A stretch of DNA of 33,060 nt from the NCBI GenBank assembly GCA_030688135.1, contig JAUYIW010000032.1:1-33060 (forward strand), in the 5' to 3' direction. Numbering within the stretch: the first letter of the stretch is position 1; each line of letters starts with the position of its first letter. The DNA comes from Candidatus Uhrbacteria bacterium (GTDB taxonomy: Bacteria; Patescibacteriota; Patescibacteriia; UBA9934). Shown one piece after another: positions 1 to 6,753 of this stretch. A program made the translations under genes and the position numbers. A model generated the notes under the pieces. It was not told the DNA's origin. It made no database searches and saw nothing but the letters and a program-made list of their open reading frames with translations.

Positions 1-771
1 ATCAGGAATTGTTGCCATTCCATTCTTGACAAAACGATTCTGATAATATCTCGGCTTACCAATAAACTCAAATACTTCCTGACCTGACTCTTCTAAAAGC
101 GAAGAACCTCCAAGCATAAAATTTTGCAAATCCCGAATTAGCAATAAAACAAGAGAAATGACAGTCATTAGCAATATACTCGATACTATAGAAAAAACAT
201 CATTGCCCTTTAAAAAGATTATGCTCGTTACGATAATCATCGCAAGCGATATAAGAGCAAGCCACTCACCGCCGCTTAGTCTTTCCGATGCGACCGCTGC
301 GGCAGAATTCCGTTTCACTTCAATACCTGTAAGCCTATCCAACATGGCGTCGTACGCCACTTGATTTAGCTTCTTTGCCTGAATAGTGGCATCCCAAATA
401 TCGAGAAATGGAGCTGCAGAAAACTTATACGCCGGTTCTGAAAGCGTAAAATCGTAAGAACGAATATAGTATATATCGATAAAATCTGAAATTTTCTTAG
501 AGAATCCCTTACTCACATGTTGAGAGATTTTAAATACAGCTAAAAATAGTGCGTCCTCTTCAGCTACGAATGTACGAACAGAATCGTATCTGTTTGCAAG
601 TCTCGATATATAAAATCCTGAAATGATAGCAAACAAAAAAGTACTTACTGTTAGCATTAATTCGACTCCTTTAAAAGAAAATCTTTCATTTAATGAAGGA
701 ACTAAAACAATAATAAGACTAAACACAACTAGCGCGAACGATGTTCCTTTTAATGCTGTTACGTATTTCAT
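1..771 (-). CDS. Membrane protein, DUF4239 (bestrophin-like) type, C-terminus cut by window edge
   Basis: An open frame of 257 codons starts at an ATG preceded by a good Shine-Dalgarno (TTGGAGGAT) and runs off the left edge without a stop. The translation begins MKYVTALKGTSFALVVF. It shows two hydrophobic segments near residues 8-27 and 38-56, a soluble middle of about 100 residues, then two more hydrophobic segments near 165-185 and 190-215. This two-plus-two arrangement, with a GGEWLAL motif entering the third segment, resembles DUF4239 proteins, which are related to bestrophin-like channels; that assignment is from memory of the family and is moderate only. It is the first gene beyond the ribosomal operon terminator on the same strand and has its own ribosome-binding site. 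Function unknown. Confidence 0.72.
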   Translation of the reverse strand, partial: MKYVTALKGTSFALVVFSLIIVLVPSLNERFSFKGVELMLTVSTFLFAIISGFYISRLANRYDSVRTFVAEEDALFLAVFKISQHVSKGFSKKISDFIDIYYIRSYDFTLSEPAYKFSAAPFLDIWDATIQAKKLNQVAYDAMLDRLTGIEVKRNSAAAVASERLSGGEWLALISLAMIIVTSIIFLKGNDVFSIVSSILLMTVISLVLLLIRDLQNFMLGGSSLLEESGQEVFEFIGKPRYYQNRFVKNGMATIPD

Positions 772-818
772 ATCCTCCAATTATAGAAGGATAATAACAT
801 TAAAATATTTTGAGTGCA

Positions 819-844
819 ATAAAACACCCGCAAAGGTGTTTTAT
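819..844 (-). terminator. Terminator of the ribosomal protein operon
   Basis: A perfect 10-bp stem (819-828 with 835-844) closes a 6-nt loop just downstream of the rpsI stop. Read on the minus strand the 3' arm is T-rich (GGGTGTTTTAT), as in an intrinsic terminator. It ends the infA-to-rpsI operon before the DUF4239-like gene. Confidence 0.7.
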
Positions 845-855
845 TTTGATATTGA

Positions 856-1251
856 TTATCGCTTTCTCCACTGTGGTGCTCGACGCGCTCCATGAAGTCC
901 GAATTTCTTTCGTTCTTTCTTGCGAGCGTCACGTGTTAGGAATCCATGTGCCTTTATTGTAGTCCTAAGTGATTCGTCTAGCATTACAAGAGCTCGAGCT
1001 ATTCCTAAACGAATTGCGTCGGCCTGGCCAACAGGACCACCCCCTACTGCTCGAACAGTTACATCAACTTCTTCATGCTTTCCAACTTCTCGCAATGGCG
1101 CAAGAGCGGTTTTTCGAAGCTGTGCTGTACCAAAGTACTCATTGATGTCTTTGTCATTCACAGTTACTTTTCCTGAACCACCGTTGAAAAGTCTAACCTG
1201 CGCAGTAGCAGTTTTTCTGCGTCCAATTGTTTGATAGTATTTTTCAGCCAT
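856..1251 (-). CDS. rpsI: Small ribosomal subunit protein uS9
   Basis: uS9 is a 30S head protein whose C-terminal tail reaches the P-site tRNA. The 131-residue product has the family's opening block YYQTIGRRKTATAQVRL, the central GGGPVGQADAIRLGIARAL segment and the basic tail ARRAPQWRKR, ending in the invariant lysine-arginine. Length matches bacterial uS9 (about 130). It is the last gene of the operon, 68 bp downstream of rplM, and a terminator follows at once. The gap to rplM is longer than elsewhere in this part of the operon and carries a motif also found ahead of rpoA (1261-1283). Nothing looks truncated. Confidence 0.97.
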   Translation of the reverse strand: MAEKYYQTIGRRKTATAQVRLFNGGSGKVTVNDKDINEYFGTAQLRKTALAPLREVGKHEEVDVTVRAVGGGPVGQADAIRLGIARALVMLDESLRTTIKAHGFLTRDARKKERKKFGLHGARRAPQWRKR

Positions 1252-1260
1252 ATTTGATTT

Positions 1261-1283
1261 ACCAGGTACCTTCTGATGTACTG
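1261..1283 (-). promoter_or_regulatory. Leader motif shared with rpoA, ahead of rpsI
   Basis: The 23-bp stretch 9 nt before the rpsI start is 20/23 identical to 2911-2933, which lies 12 nt before the rpoA start. Read on the coding strand the shared core is CAGTACATC followed by a purine-rich AGG and ACCTGGTAA. Position and conservation suggest a translation-initiation or regulatory element in the mRNA. Confidence 0.4.
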
Positions 1284-1319
1284 ATTGTTACAGATATACA
1301 GATAGGCGTGCCTGTTGTT

Positions 1320-1682
1320 TTACGATATTGTAAGTCTTTTCATCCTTTCAACACGATGCTTATTCTTTGGAAGCATGCGAGAAACAGCTTGCTTTAAAAC
1401 TTCTGCAGGATTTGATTCAAAAATCTTTCCCATTACTCGAGTTTTTAATCCACCCGGGTATCCGCTATGTTTGTAGTACTGCTTTTGTTCTAACTTGTTT
1501 CCTGTAATCTTTACCTTTGCAATATTTGTAACAGTAACAGTGTCGCCTGCATCGATATGACGCTCGAATGATGGCTTATGCTTACCAATGAGATGTGATG
1601 CGATATCTGAAGCCATGCGACCCAAAACTTTGTCGGTTGCATCGATTTCGTAAACGTCGCGTTTTATTTCAGTAGTTTTCAT
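1320..1682 (-). CDS. rplM: Large ribosomal subunit protein uL13, short form
   Basis: uL13 is an early-assembling 50S protein. The 120-residue product shows the typical order: DATDKVLGRMASDIASHLIGKHKP near residues 14-37, the HIDAGDTVTVTN block, YYKHSGYPGGLK near 69-80 and the VSRMLPKNK segment near 100-108. Bacterial uL13 is usually about 142 residues; here the C-terminal strand after MLPKNK is missing and replaced by a short basic end. The start codon immediately follows rplQ (11-bp gap), consistent with cotranscription. Shortening of this kind fits the reduced ribosomes known from the CPR. Confidence 0.96.
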   Translation of the reverse strand: MKTTEIKRDVYEIDATDKVLGRMASDIASHLIGKHKPSFERHIDAGDTVTVTNIAKVKITGNKLEQKQYYKHSGYPGGLKTRVMGKIFESNPAEVLKQAVSRMLPKNKHRVERMKRLTIS

Positions 1683-1693
1683 AAATTTCAGAA

Positions 1694-2044
1694 CTATACT
1701 AGCTCAATTTGCACTACATCGGCACCATCACCCTGACGATGTCCAAGTTTAGTAATTCGAGTATATCCACCCTTTCGGTCTTTATATTTTGGTCCTATAA
1801 TATCCATCATCTTGTTAACAGGCTGTTCAGTAGTAAAAAAACTATACAGACGCCTTCTTGAAGCTAGATCACCTTTCTTAGCAATAGTGATCAAACGCTC
1901 TACCAAAGGCTGTACTGTCTTTGCCTTCACCTGTGTTGTCTTTATCTTTTCGTAGACAATAACACTTGTTGCGATATCGCGAAGCAAGGCCTTTCGTCCA
2001 GACATTTTTCTTCCAAGTGTTTTTGTTGTATTACGATGACGCAT
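1694..2044 (-). CDS. rplQ: Large ribosomal subunit protein bL17
   Basis: bL17 lies near the polypeptide exit tunnel of the 50S subunit. The 116-residue protein has the diagnostic start MRHRNTTKTLGRKMSGRKALLR in which RK and GR repeats contact rRNA, the helix around KTTQVKAKTVQPLVERLIT, and the closing GGYTRITKLGHRQGDGADV block near residues 92-110. Length is normal for the family. It lies 26 bp downstream of rpoA, the usual rpoA-rplQ order. Confidence 0.97.
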   Translation of the reverse strand: MRHRNTTKTLGRKMSGRKALLRDIATSVIVYEKIKTTQVKAKTVQPLVERLITIAKKGDLASRRRLYSFFTTEQPVNKMMDIIGPKYKDRKGGYTRITKLGHRQGDGADVVQIELV

Positions 2045-2070
2045 ATTAAACTTTAATCCTAAATAACTAA

Positions 2071-2898
2071 TTACTCTTCTGATTCAACGGCCTCTTCAGC
2101 GGGCTCAGCAACTAGCTCGCTCACTTCTGCCTCTACTTCGTCCTGAACTTCTGGCTCTGTTTCCTCTTCTTTATCAGGTTTTACATCTTCTGTCAATGAA
2201 CCATGAGTAAGTTGACCATCGATCCAGTTAAAGTGATTCATTATAATCCTAGTGGCATCAACTACAGCATCCTGAGGTGTAATTGTTCCATCGGTTGTAA
2301 TGTACATTACCAACTTATCATAGTTAGTGATTTCACCAACTCGAGTATTTTCAACGTTCATACTAACGTTTACAACCGGACTAAATAGAGCGTCAACCGC
2401 CATTACGCCGATATCTCGCACATCTTCATCGCGCTCCTCTGTTGGAACGTACCCACGACCACGGCCTACAGTAATTTCTAATTGAAGTTTTGCAGTATCC
2501 GTTGTAAGGGTTCCAATTAACAAGTCACTATTGATAATCTCAACGTCTGCATTTGGAGAAATATCTTCAGCCCTTACCTCTCGTGCACTTCCGCTAACGT
2601 CAAGATTTAGCACGATTGGCTGGTCTGAGTGAACCTTAAGCCTAAGTTGCTTGAGGTTAAGGATGATATCGAGAACGTCTTCTTTTACTCCCTCGATTGT
2701 TGAAAACTCGTGCTGAGCACCTTTGACTTTTACTGCCGTTACAGCAGCACCCTCCAACGATGACAGCAAAACACGCCTAAGAGCATTTCCGATTGTGGTA
2801 CCATATCCCATGTGAAGCGGCTCGATTGTTAAAATCGCTTCGCTTTCTTTTGTACCTTCGGAGAAACTCATCTTTGATGGCAAAAGAATGTTTTGCAT
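2071..2898 (-). CDS. rpoA: RNA polymerase alpha subunit lacking the usual C-terminal domain
   Basis: Alpha dimerises to nucleate RNA polymerase assembly. Residues 1 to about 230 form the N-terminal assembly domain: the family block PLHMGYGTTIGNALRRVLLSSLEGAAVTAVKVKG is at about 27-60, GRGRGYVP at about 145-152, and VNVSMNVENTRVGE at about 176-189. The usual 70-residue C-terminal domain, with its helix-hairpin-helix for UP elements and activators, is absent. Instead residues from about 236 to 275 are a low-complexity acidic tail (EEETEPEVQDEVEAEV and similar). Typical alphas are 310-340 residues. The gene sits between rpsD and rplQ in the standard order, and its leader has a repeat-derived hairpin and the motif shared with rpsI. 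Confidence 0.96.
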   Translation of the reverse strand: MQNILLPSKMSFSEGTKESEAILTIEPLHMGYGTTIGNALRRVLLSSLEGAAVTAVKVKGAQHEFSTIEGVKEDVLDIILNLKQLRLKVHSDQPIVLNLDVSGSAREVRAEDISPNADVEIINSDLLIGTLTTDTAKLQLEITVGRGRGYVPTEERDEDVRDIGVMAVDALFSPVVNVSMNVENTRVGEITNYDKLVMYITTDGTITPQDAVVDATRIIMNHFNWIDGQLTHGSLTEDVKPDKEEETEPEVQDEVEAEVSELVAEPAEEAVESEE

Positions 2899-2910
2899 AT
2901 TGTATTAATT

Positions 2911-2966
2911 ACCAGGTTCCTACCGATGTACTGGTAGCTACTGATTTACTTATCCTATTCGGTAGG
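2911..2966 (-). promoter_or_regulatory. rpoA leader: shared motif plus inverted repeat
   Basis: 2911-2933 matches the rpsI leader motif at 20 of 23 positions. It overlaps one arm of an 8-bp perfect inverted repeat (2919-2926 with 2959-2966, CCTACCGA). The purine-rich AGG of the motif, the best Shine-Dalgarno candidate for rpoA, lies in this arm, so a stem would hide it. A role in autoregulation is inference. Confidence 0.4.
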
Positions 2967-3011
2967 TATCTCAGTACTTATCAGCACAACAGTGGGTTCC
3001 TTGTTAATATT

Positions 3012-3644
3012 TTACCGTGAGTAAAACTCAACGATTAATTTTGGATTATAAATTTCCTTCAAGTCTTCGCCCTCTGGAATGCTTACCACTTTACCAACCT
3101 TGGTCTTAGCATCGATATGCAACCAACCTGGAGCGTTATGCTGAGCAAGACGCTCTTCTAAATCGTTAAAGATAGGCTTTGCTGCCTTGTTTCCACGAAG
3201 CGCGATTTCATCGTTAATACGAACTTGATAAGAAGGAATATTTAGCTTCTTCCCATTTACCGTAAACATTGCGTGGCTCACCATTTGTCTTGCCTGAGGA
3301 CGAGTTTTAGCAAATCCAAGTCGAAATACAGTGTTGTCTAGGCGTTGCTCTAAAAGTCGTGGAAAATTTTCTGCAGTGTTACCAGGCATTCTTGTAGCCT
3401 TATCAAAATAATTTCTGAACTGCTTTTCCATTATACCGTAAAGTCTCTTTGCTTTCTGTTTTTCACGCAATTGCTTACCAAAAGTTGAAAGTCGTGAAGG
3501 ACGACCGCCAGCCTTTGCTACACCGCCATGAACACCAGGTGCAAAAGGACGCTTTTGCATCAAACGTAATACACTCTCGCTAGTCGAGAGGGCTACGCCT
3601 TCACGTCGGCTCATTTTTCCAATTTTCTTAAGAGTCTTTCCCAT
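3012..3644 (-). CDS. rpsD: Small ribosomal subunit protein uS4
   Basis: uS4 is a primary 16S rRNA binder that nucleates assembly of the 30S body and in many bacteria represses its own operon. The 210-residue product has the S4 N-terminal helical region (GGRPSRLSTFGKQLREKQKAKRLYGIMEKQF at about 46-76) and the S4 RNA-binding domain (LEQRLDNTVFRLGFAKTRPQARQMVSH at about 98-124), ending in NPKLIVEFYSR. The N-terminus is of the zinc-free type with no cysteine cluster. Unusually for an operon gene, it is separated from rpsK by a 217-bp dispersed repeat that ends 12 bp before the ATG, and no clear Shine-Dalgarno is visible. Confidence 0.97.
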   Translation of the reverse strand: MGKTLKKIGKMSRREGVALSTSESVLRLMQKRPFAPGVHGGVAKAGGRPSRLSTFGKQLREKQKAKRLYGIMEKQFRNYFDKATRMPGNTAENFPRLLEQRLDNTVFRLGFAKTRPQARQMVSHAMFTVNGKKLNIPSYQVRINDEIALRGNKAAKPIFNDLEERLAQHNAPGWLHIDAKTKVGKVVSIPEGEDLKEIYNPKLIVEFYSR

Positions 3645-3656
3645 AAGGTCAAATAC

Positions 3657-3873
3657 TAGGGATCTATGTTAAAGTAAGTTCGAGTTGAAAGCGAGGGATT
3701 TTTTTCAAGATTACGTGTCCCGCCTACGGGTAATCTGCAGACCTTCGGACGGGATCCCGCCAGAGGCGGGAAAGGATGACAGGGTAATACCGGTGTATTA
3801 TTGAGGAATCCTGAACGTAAGCTTGGAAAAAATGATCGCTTTCGGCCGGACATGACTTTTACAGAGGTCCCTA
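3657..3873. repeat. 217-bp dispersed element with terminal inverted repeats, copy 1
   Basis: This stretch aligns along its full length with 16129-16343. It starts TAGGGATCT and ends AGGTCCCTA, an imperfect terminal inverted repeat that is cleaner in copy 2 (AGGGATCT and AGATCCCT). The interior contains conserved palindromes (CCCGCCTACGGG and CCCGCCAGAGGCGGG) and GGATGACAGG, a motif also seen in other intergenic repeats here. It splits rpsK from rpsD inside the ribosomal operon. No transposase is present, so it looks like a MITE-like or structured intergenic element. Confidence 0.8.
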
Positions 3874-3877
3874 TAAA

Positions 3878-4336
3878 TTAAACTCTCCTCTGTCGTGGCG
3901 CACGACAACCGTTATGCGCAAGCGGAGTTACTTCCTTTATAGATAAAATATTGATTCCTTTAGAGTTAAGCGATCGAATAGCTGAATCACGTCCGCTACC
4001 TATGCCCTTCACTATTAGGTGAACCTCTTTTACTCCAAGCGGTTCAATTTTATCTACAATCTTATTTACAACTATACTTGCAGCGTATGGAGTTGCCTTC
4101 TTAGGCCCCTTAAATCCACAGTTACCGGCTGTTGCCCAAGCCAATGTATTTCCATTTGGATCAGTAACAGTAATAATTGTGTTGTTTAAAGATGCATAAA
4201 TGTAAGCGCGTCCTCGTGGGACTTGCTTTACTGTGCGCTTTTTTCCTTTAGCAGTTCTAATATACTTAGTCTGCTTCTTTTGCGCCTTGGCTGGAACAGC
4301 CTTTTCCTCAATTATTGGCATTACATCATCTGTCAT
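3878..4336 (-). CDS. rpsK: Small ribosomal subunit protein uS11, N-terminally extended
   Basis: uS11 forms part of the 30S platform next to the mRNA exit. Residues from about 40 match the family: GRAYIYASLNNTIITVTD, GNTLAWATAGNCGFKGPKK, then VHLIVKGIGSGRDSAIR and the end VTPLAHNGCRAPRQRRV. The protein is 152 residues, some 20-25 longer than usual, with a charged Lys/Glu-rich N-terminal extension. The ATG comes one base after the rpsM stop (TAG-T-ATG), implying translational coupling, which supports this start and hence the extension. Confidence 0.96.
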   Translation of the reverse strand: MTDDVMPIIEEKAVPAKAQKKQTKYIRTAKGKKRTVKQVPRGRAYIYASLNNTIITVTDPNGNTLAWATAGNCGFKGPKKATPYAASIVVNKIVDKIEPLGVKEVHLIVKGIGSGRDSAIRSLNSKGINILSIKEVTPLAHNGCRAPRQRRV

Positions 4337-4337
4337 A

Positions 4338-4724
4338 CTATGTCTTTGTTAGTACGCGTCGTCCACTTCCTGCTGTGCTACGAACATTTCCCCTAAGAGT
4401 TCGTGAGTTTGTTTTTGTTCTCTGACCACGAGCTGGAAGCCTTTTTATATGTCGCAATCCTCGGTAACTGCCGGTTTCCTTTAGTCGTTTAATATTTCCC
4501 ATTATGTCTCGACGTAGCTCACCTTCAACATGATATTTCTTCTCTACGATTTCTCTAACTGTGTTTACCTGATCTTCTGTTAAATCTTTTGTTCGAATAC
4601 TCTCATCCACTTTTGCCTCTGCGAGTATCTTTTTTGAATATGTATCACCAATACCATAAATGTATGTGAGTGCTATCACAATTCTTTTTTCATTTGGTAT
4701 TGTTATTCCGGCGATTCTTGCCAT
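4338..4724 (-). CDS. rpsM: Small ribosomal subunit protein uS13
   Basis: uS13 sits in the 30S head and makes bridges to the 50S subunit. The 128-residue product starts MARIAGITIPNEKRIVIALTYIYGIG, has the helix-two-turn-helix region in the middle and the basic tail SYRGLRHIKRLPARGQRTKTNSRT, where uS13 contacts tRNA and 16S rRNA. Length is close to the bacterial norm. The gene is coupled to rpsK downstream. Upstream is not rpmJ directly but about 230 bp of repeated sequence. Confidence 0.97.
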   Translation of the reverse strand: MARIAGITIPNEKRIVIALTYIYGIGDTYSKKILAEAKVDESIRTKDLTEDQVNTVREIVEKKYHVEGELRRDIMGNIKRLKETGSYRGLRHIKRLPARGQRTKTNSRTLRGNVRSTAGSGRRVLTKT

Positions 4725-4957
4725 ATCTTTCTGGGTTTTAGGTTTTAGATGTTAGGTTTTAGGTTATATAGATACCGCAGTTATCGACTAACAGATCGCG
4801 ATTTAAACCACTTTAGACTACCCTTTGTCTGCGTATAAAGTGAGATTAAATCGATGAGATGTTAGTTGAGAACGAGGAGCGGAGTAAACCGTAATTACTG
4901 TACGGTGTCGAGCACCGCAGTTATCGACTAACAGATCGCGATTTGAACCACTTTAGA
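4725..4957. repeat. Repeat-filled gap: TTAGGTTTT tract and duplicated rpmJ tail
   Basis: 4735-4766 is a short tandem of TTAGGTTTTAG-like units, a sequence style that recurs next to genes at 19.7, 23.88, 24.0 and 25.07 kb. 4774-4825 is a 52-bp sequence repeated at 4914-4965 with a single mismatch and an offset of exactly 140 bp. The second copy includes the last codons and stop of rpmJ, so the first is a duplicated gene end plus downstream DNA. Between them lies a degenerate inverted version of the repeat core. Confidence 0.75.
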
Positions 4958-5071
4958 CTACCCTTGGCGCTGCTTATGCTTAGGATTCTTACATACAACC
5001 TGAACACGACCCTTTCTTCGGATCACGCTACAATCTCTACACATTTTCTTTACAGATGCTCGAACTTTCAT
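4958..5071 (-). CDS. rpmJ: Large ribosomal subunit protein bL36
   Basis: This 37-codon gene begins MKVRASVKKMCRDC and ends NPKHKQRQG. bL36 is the smallest 50S protein and binds zinc; the ligands Cys11, Cys14, Cys27 and His32 are all present, so this is the zinc-binding form. It lies between infA and rpsM, the classical order, but the spacing on both sides is unusually large (280 bp to infA, 233 bp to rpsM). The last two codons and the stop are inside the 52-bp repeat that is duplicated 140 bp downstream. Confidence 0.95.
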   Translation of the reverse strand: MKVRASVKKMCRDCSVIRRKGRVQVVCKNPKHKQRQG

Positions 5072-5351
5072 ATGTTCGGGAAGTGAGGTTTATTATCAAT
5101 CTGCTAAAGGTTTATTTGCTGATGGCCTAGTTTATTATATTACGTCTTATGTTATTGTTTGACCAATAAACATTCGCTCTTCGCAATAAATCAGGTCGCC
5201 AGCCAATAAACTCAACTTCTTAACGATTCAAATATCACCCAAAACAGGATGATATCATTCAAAGTCGACATGTCGTGCCTGCTCTTTAAACCGATATAAA
5301 ATTAGTGAGATATCGGTCGAATAACTGATAGCTCGCGTTTTTATGCCGTTT
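5072..5351. repeat. infA-rpmJ intergenic region with a symmetric 20-bp-phased heptamer array
   Basis: No gene is visible in these 280 bp. GTTTATT occurs at 5088, 5110 and 5130, and its reverse complement AATAAAC (or AATAAAT) at 5165, 5185 and 5205. The spacing within each set is 20-22 bp, and the two sets face each other across a 28-bp centre. A seventh AATAAAC lies at 5607-5613 in the infA leader. The array is in the transcribed part of the ribosomal operon. Confidence 0.6.
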
Positions 5352-5567
5352 TTAGAACCGGTACGTGATGCGACCCTTTGTGAGATCGTAAGGGCTGATC
5401 TCAACTTTGACGTCGTCTCCAGGCATAATACGTATGCGAAATTTTCGCAAACGACCTGAAAGATGAGCGATGATTTCCTGTTCGTTTTCGAGTTTTACTC
5501 GGAACTGCCCGCTTGGTAAAGACTCCTCTACCGAACCGCGCATTTCTATGAATTGTTTTTCTGCCAT
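5352..5567 (-). CDS. infA: Translation initiation factor IF-1
   Basis: IF-1 blocks the ribosomal A site during initiation. The 71-residue single OB-fold protein has the family blocks IEMRGSVEESLPSGQFRVKLEN, IIAHLSGRLRKFRIRIMPGD and the ending LTKGRITYRF. Length is the family norm. It is the first gene of the operon; secY, adk and map, which often precede it, are not here. A sigma70-type promoter lies about 60 bp upstream. Confidence 0.97.
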   Translation of the reverse strand: MAEKQFIEMRGSVEESLPSGQFRVKLENEQEIIAHLSGRLRKFRIRIMPGDDVKVEISPYDLTKGRITYRF

Positions 5568-5624
5568 ATTTACGTCGGAATGATACCAGAATGCGCAAAT
5601 TTTGGCAATAAACTCGATGGCGGA

Positions 5625-5653
5625 AGTTTACTATATGAGCCATTTTAAGTCAA
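5625..5653 (-). promoter_or_regulatory. Promoter of the infA ribosomal operon
   Basis: On the minus strand a TTGACT -35 (5648-5653) is followed by a 17-bp spacer and a TAAACT -10 (5625-5630). It is the only good match upstream of infA and predicts a leader of about 50 nt that includes an AATAAAC heptamer (5607-5613). Confidence 0.6.
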
Positions 5654-5748
5654 GAATACCCATGCACAACTCTATATTTAGCAATATTTGGCTAATATTT
5701 AATAAAATTGTACCCCAGCCAGAGGCTATTCCATTCCATAAACTTAAA

Positions 5749-5772
5749 CCTTAACAACGTTGAGGGTTAAGG
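5749..5772. terminator. Intergenic hairpin after the membrane gene, possible terminator
   Basis: CCTTAAC (5749-5755) pairs with GTTAAGG (5766-5772) around a loop containing AACGTTGAGG. It lies just past the stop of the minus-strand membrane gene. The sequence AACGTTGAGGGTTA recurs in another intergenic inverted repeat at 6961-6988. There is no long T run, so a terminator role is tentative. Confidence 0.4.
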
Positions 5773-5784
5773 AATTACAAACGA

Positions 5785-6090
5785 TTAGAAGAATATATAC
5801 CCAATTGCTGCCGTGGTAAAATTCATAATCAGCCCTGTGCCAGCAGCCAATAACCACTTCTTTCTAAACATAATCGCCAGAGTCAGCGCTTCGAAAACAG
5901 CCACGCACGCCTCAATAAAAAACCAATTCATACCATAACCATATACTAACTCCCAAAAAATTGGATGCGAAATCAGGTTCAGGCCGACTACCAACAAAGC
6001 TACGCATCTATCATCAACGCACTTAAGCAAAGCTAACGCAATAGGAAGCTCAACTATAATCGTGAAAACAAGGAATACTATTTCTTCCAT
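5785..6090 (-). CDS. Small four-segment membrane protein coupled to the upstream secreted protein
   Basis: I do not recognise a named family. The 101-residue product has four hydrophobic segments (about residues 4-22, 28-42, 50-75 and 82-100) and few charged residues apart from an RKK turn. I chose the start MEEIVF because its ATG lies inside the stop region of the upstream gene (ATGGAAGAAATAG, where TAG ends the upstream frame), giving a 13-bp overlap and clear translational coupling. An upstream in-frame ATG would add six residues. The pairing of a short polytopic protein with a signal-peptide protein suggests the two act together in the envelope; that is inference. Confidence 0.7.
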   Translation of the reverse strand: MEEIVFLVFTIIVELPIALALLKCVDDRCVALLVVGLNLISHPIFWELVYGYGMNWFFIEACVAVFEALTLAIMFRKKWLLAAGTGLIMNFTTAAIGYIFF

Positions 6091-6737
6091 CTCTTTACCG
6101 ATAACCAAATTAGAAAGAATCCGGTGCCAACCAATACTATCGTTAGAATTATGGAAGATCGTGAATTGCCCACCGCCGAATCCTCTACTACCTCCATACT
6201 AATTAGCTGCTGACTCTCATCATACATCGACTCGCTAATTAAACTAACCTCGAATGAATCAGCGTCAAGATTATCTATATGATAAATTGAAGCCCTAGCG
6301 TATATGGGATTAGAATCAGGAATAAAGCCATTTACAAATTCATCGCTAATATCGCTCAGTGAGCCGGTTACGGATGAGTGAATAAAGTACTGCTCATTTT
6401 CAGGGAGTGTATCCCACAGATCACCCCTCTCATCATCATCCTTATGAACGATTAGGTCCTGATTGTCTTTCACGATCGCAAGAAAAGGCGCACTCGTCCT
6501 ATTTCGATACTCACAGGAATCATTGAATATCTCCGAAGCATCATATGCCAGAATCAGCGAAGGACCGAACCGCCAATTTAAAGTTGAATAAATATCATAA
6601 TCTGGATAATCGTTAATGTTGTCAACGTAAGCACAGTAATAATATTCATGGAATCCTGGATCCGGACCAATATCAGCTAACGCTACCGCTGGCATAAATA
6701 GGATCAATATAAATATTGAGAGAAATATTTTTTTCAT
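6078..6737 (-). CDS. Exported protein with C-terminal anchor, unknown function
   Basis: The 219-residue product starts with a signal peptide (MKKIFLSIFILILFMPAVALA) and a likely cleavage after ALA, so the mature chain begins DIGPDPGFHEYYYC. The exported part is rich in Asp, Tyr and Ser and has three cysteines that could pair. A hydrophobic segment at about 193-212 followed by KRWKK makes a C-terminal membrane anchor. The GPDP motif straight after the signal peptide, together with a small polytopic partner downstream, is a pairing I believe occurs elsewhere, but I cannot name the family. No enzyme motif is visible. Confidence 0.75.
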   Translation of the reverse strand: MKKIFLSIFILILFMPAVALADIGPDPGFHEYYYCAYVDNINDYPDYDIYSTLNWRFGPSLILAYDASEIFNDSCEYRNRTSAPFLAIVKDNQDLIVHKDDDERGDLWDTLPENEQYFIHSSVTGSLSDISDEFVNGFIPDSNPIYARASIYHIDNLDADSFEVSLISESMYDESQQLISMEVVEDSAVGNSRSSIILTIVLVGTGFFLIWLSVKRWKK

Positions 6738-6753
6738 AAAGGAATTACATTAC

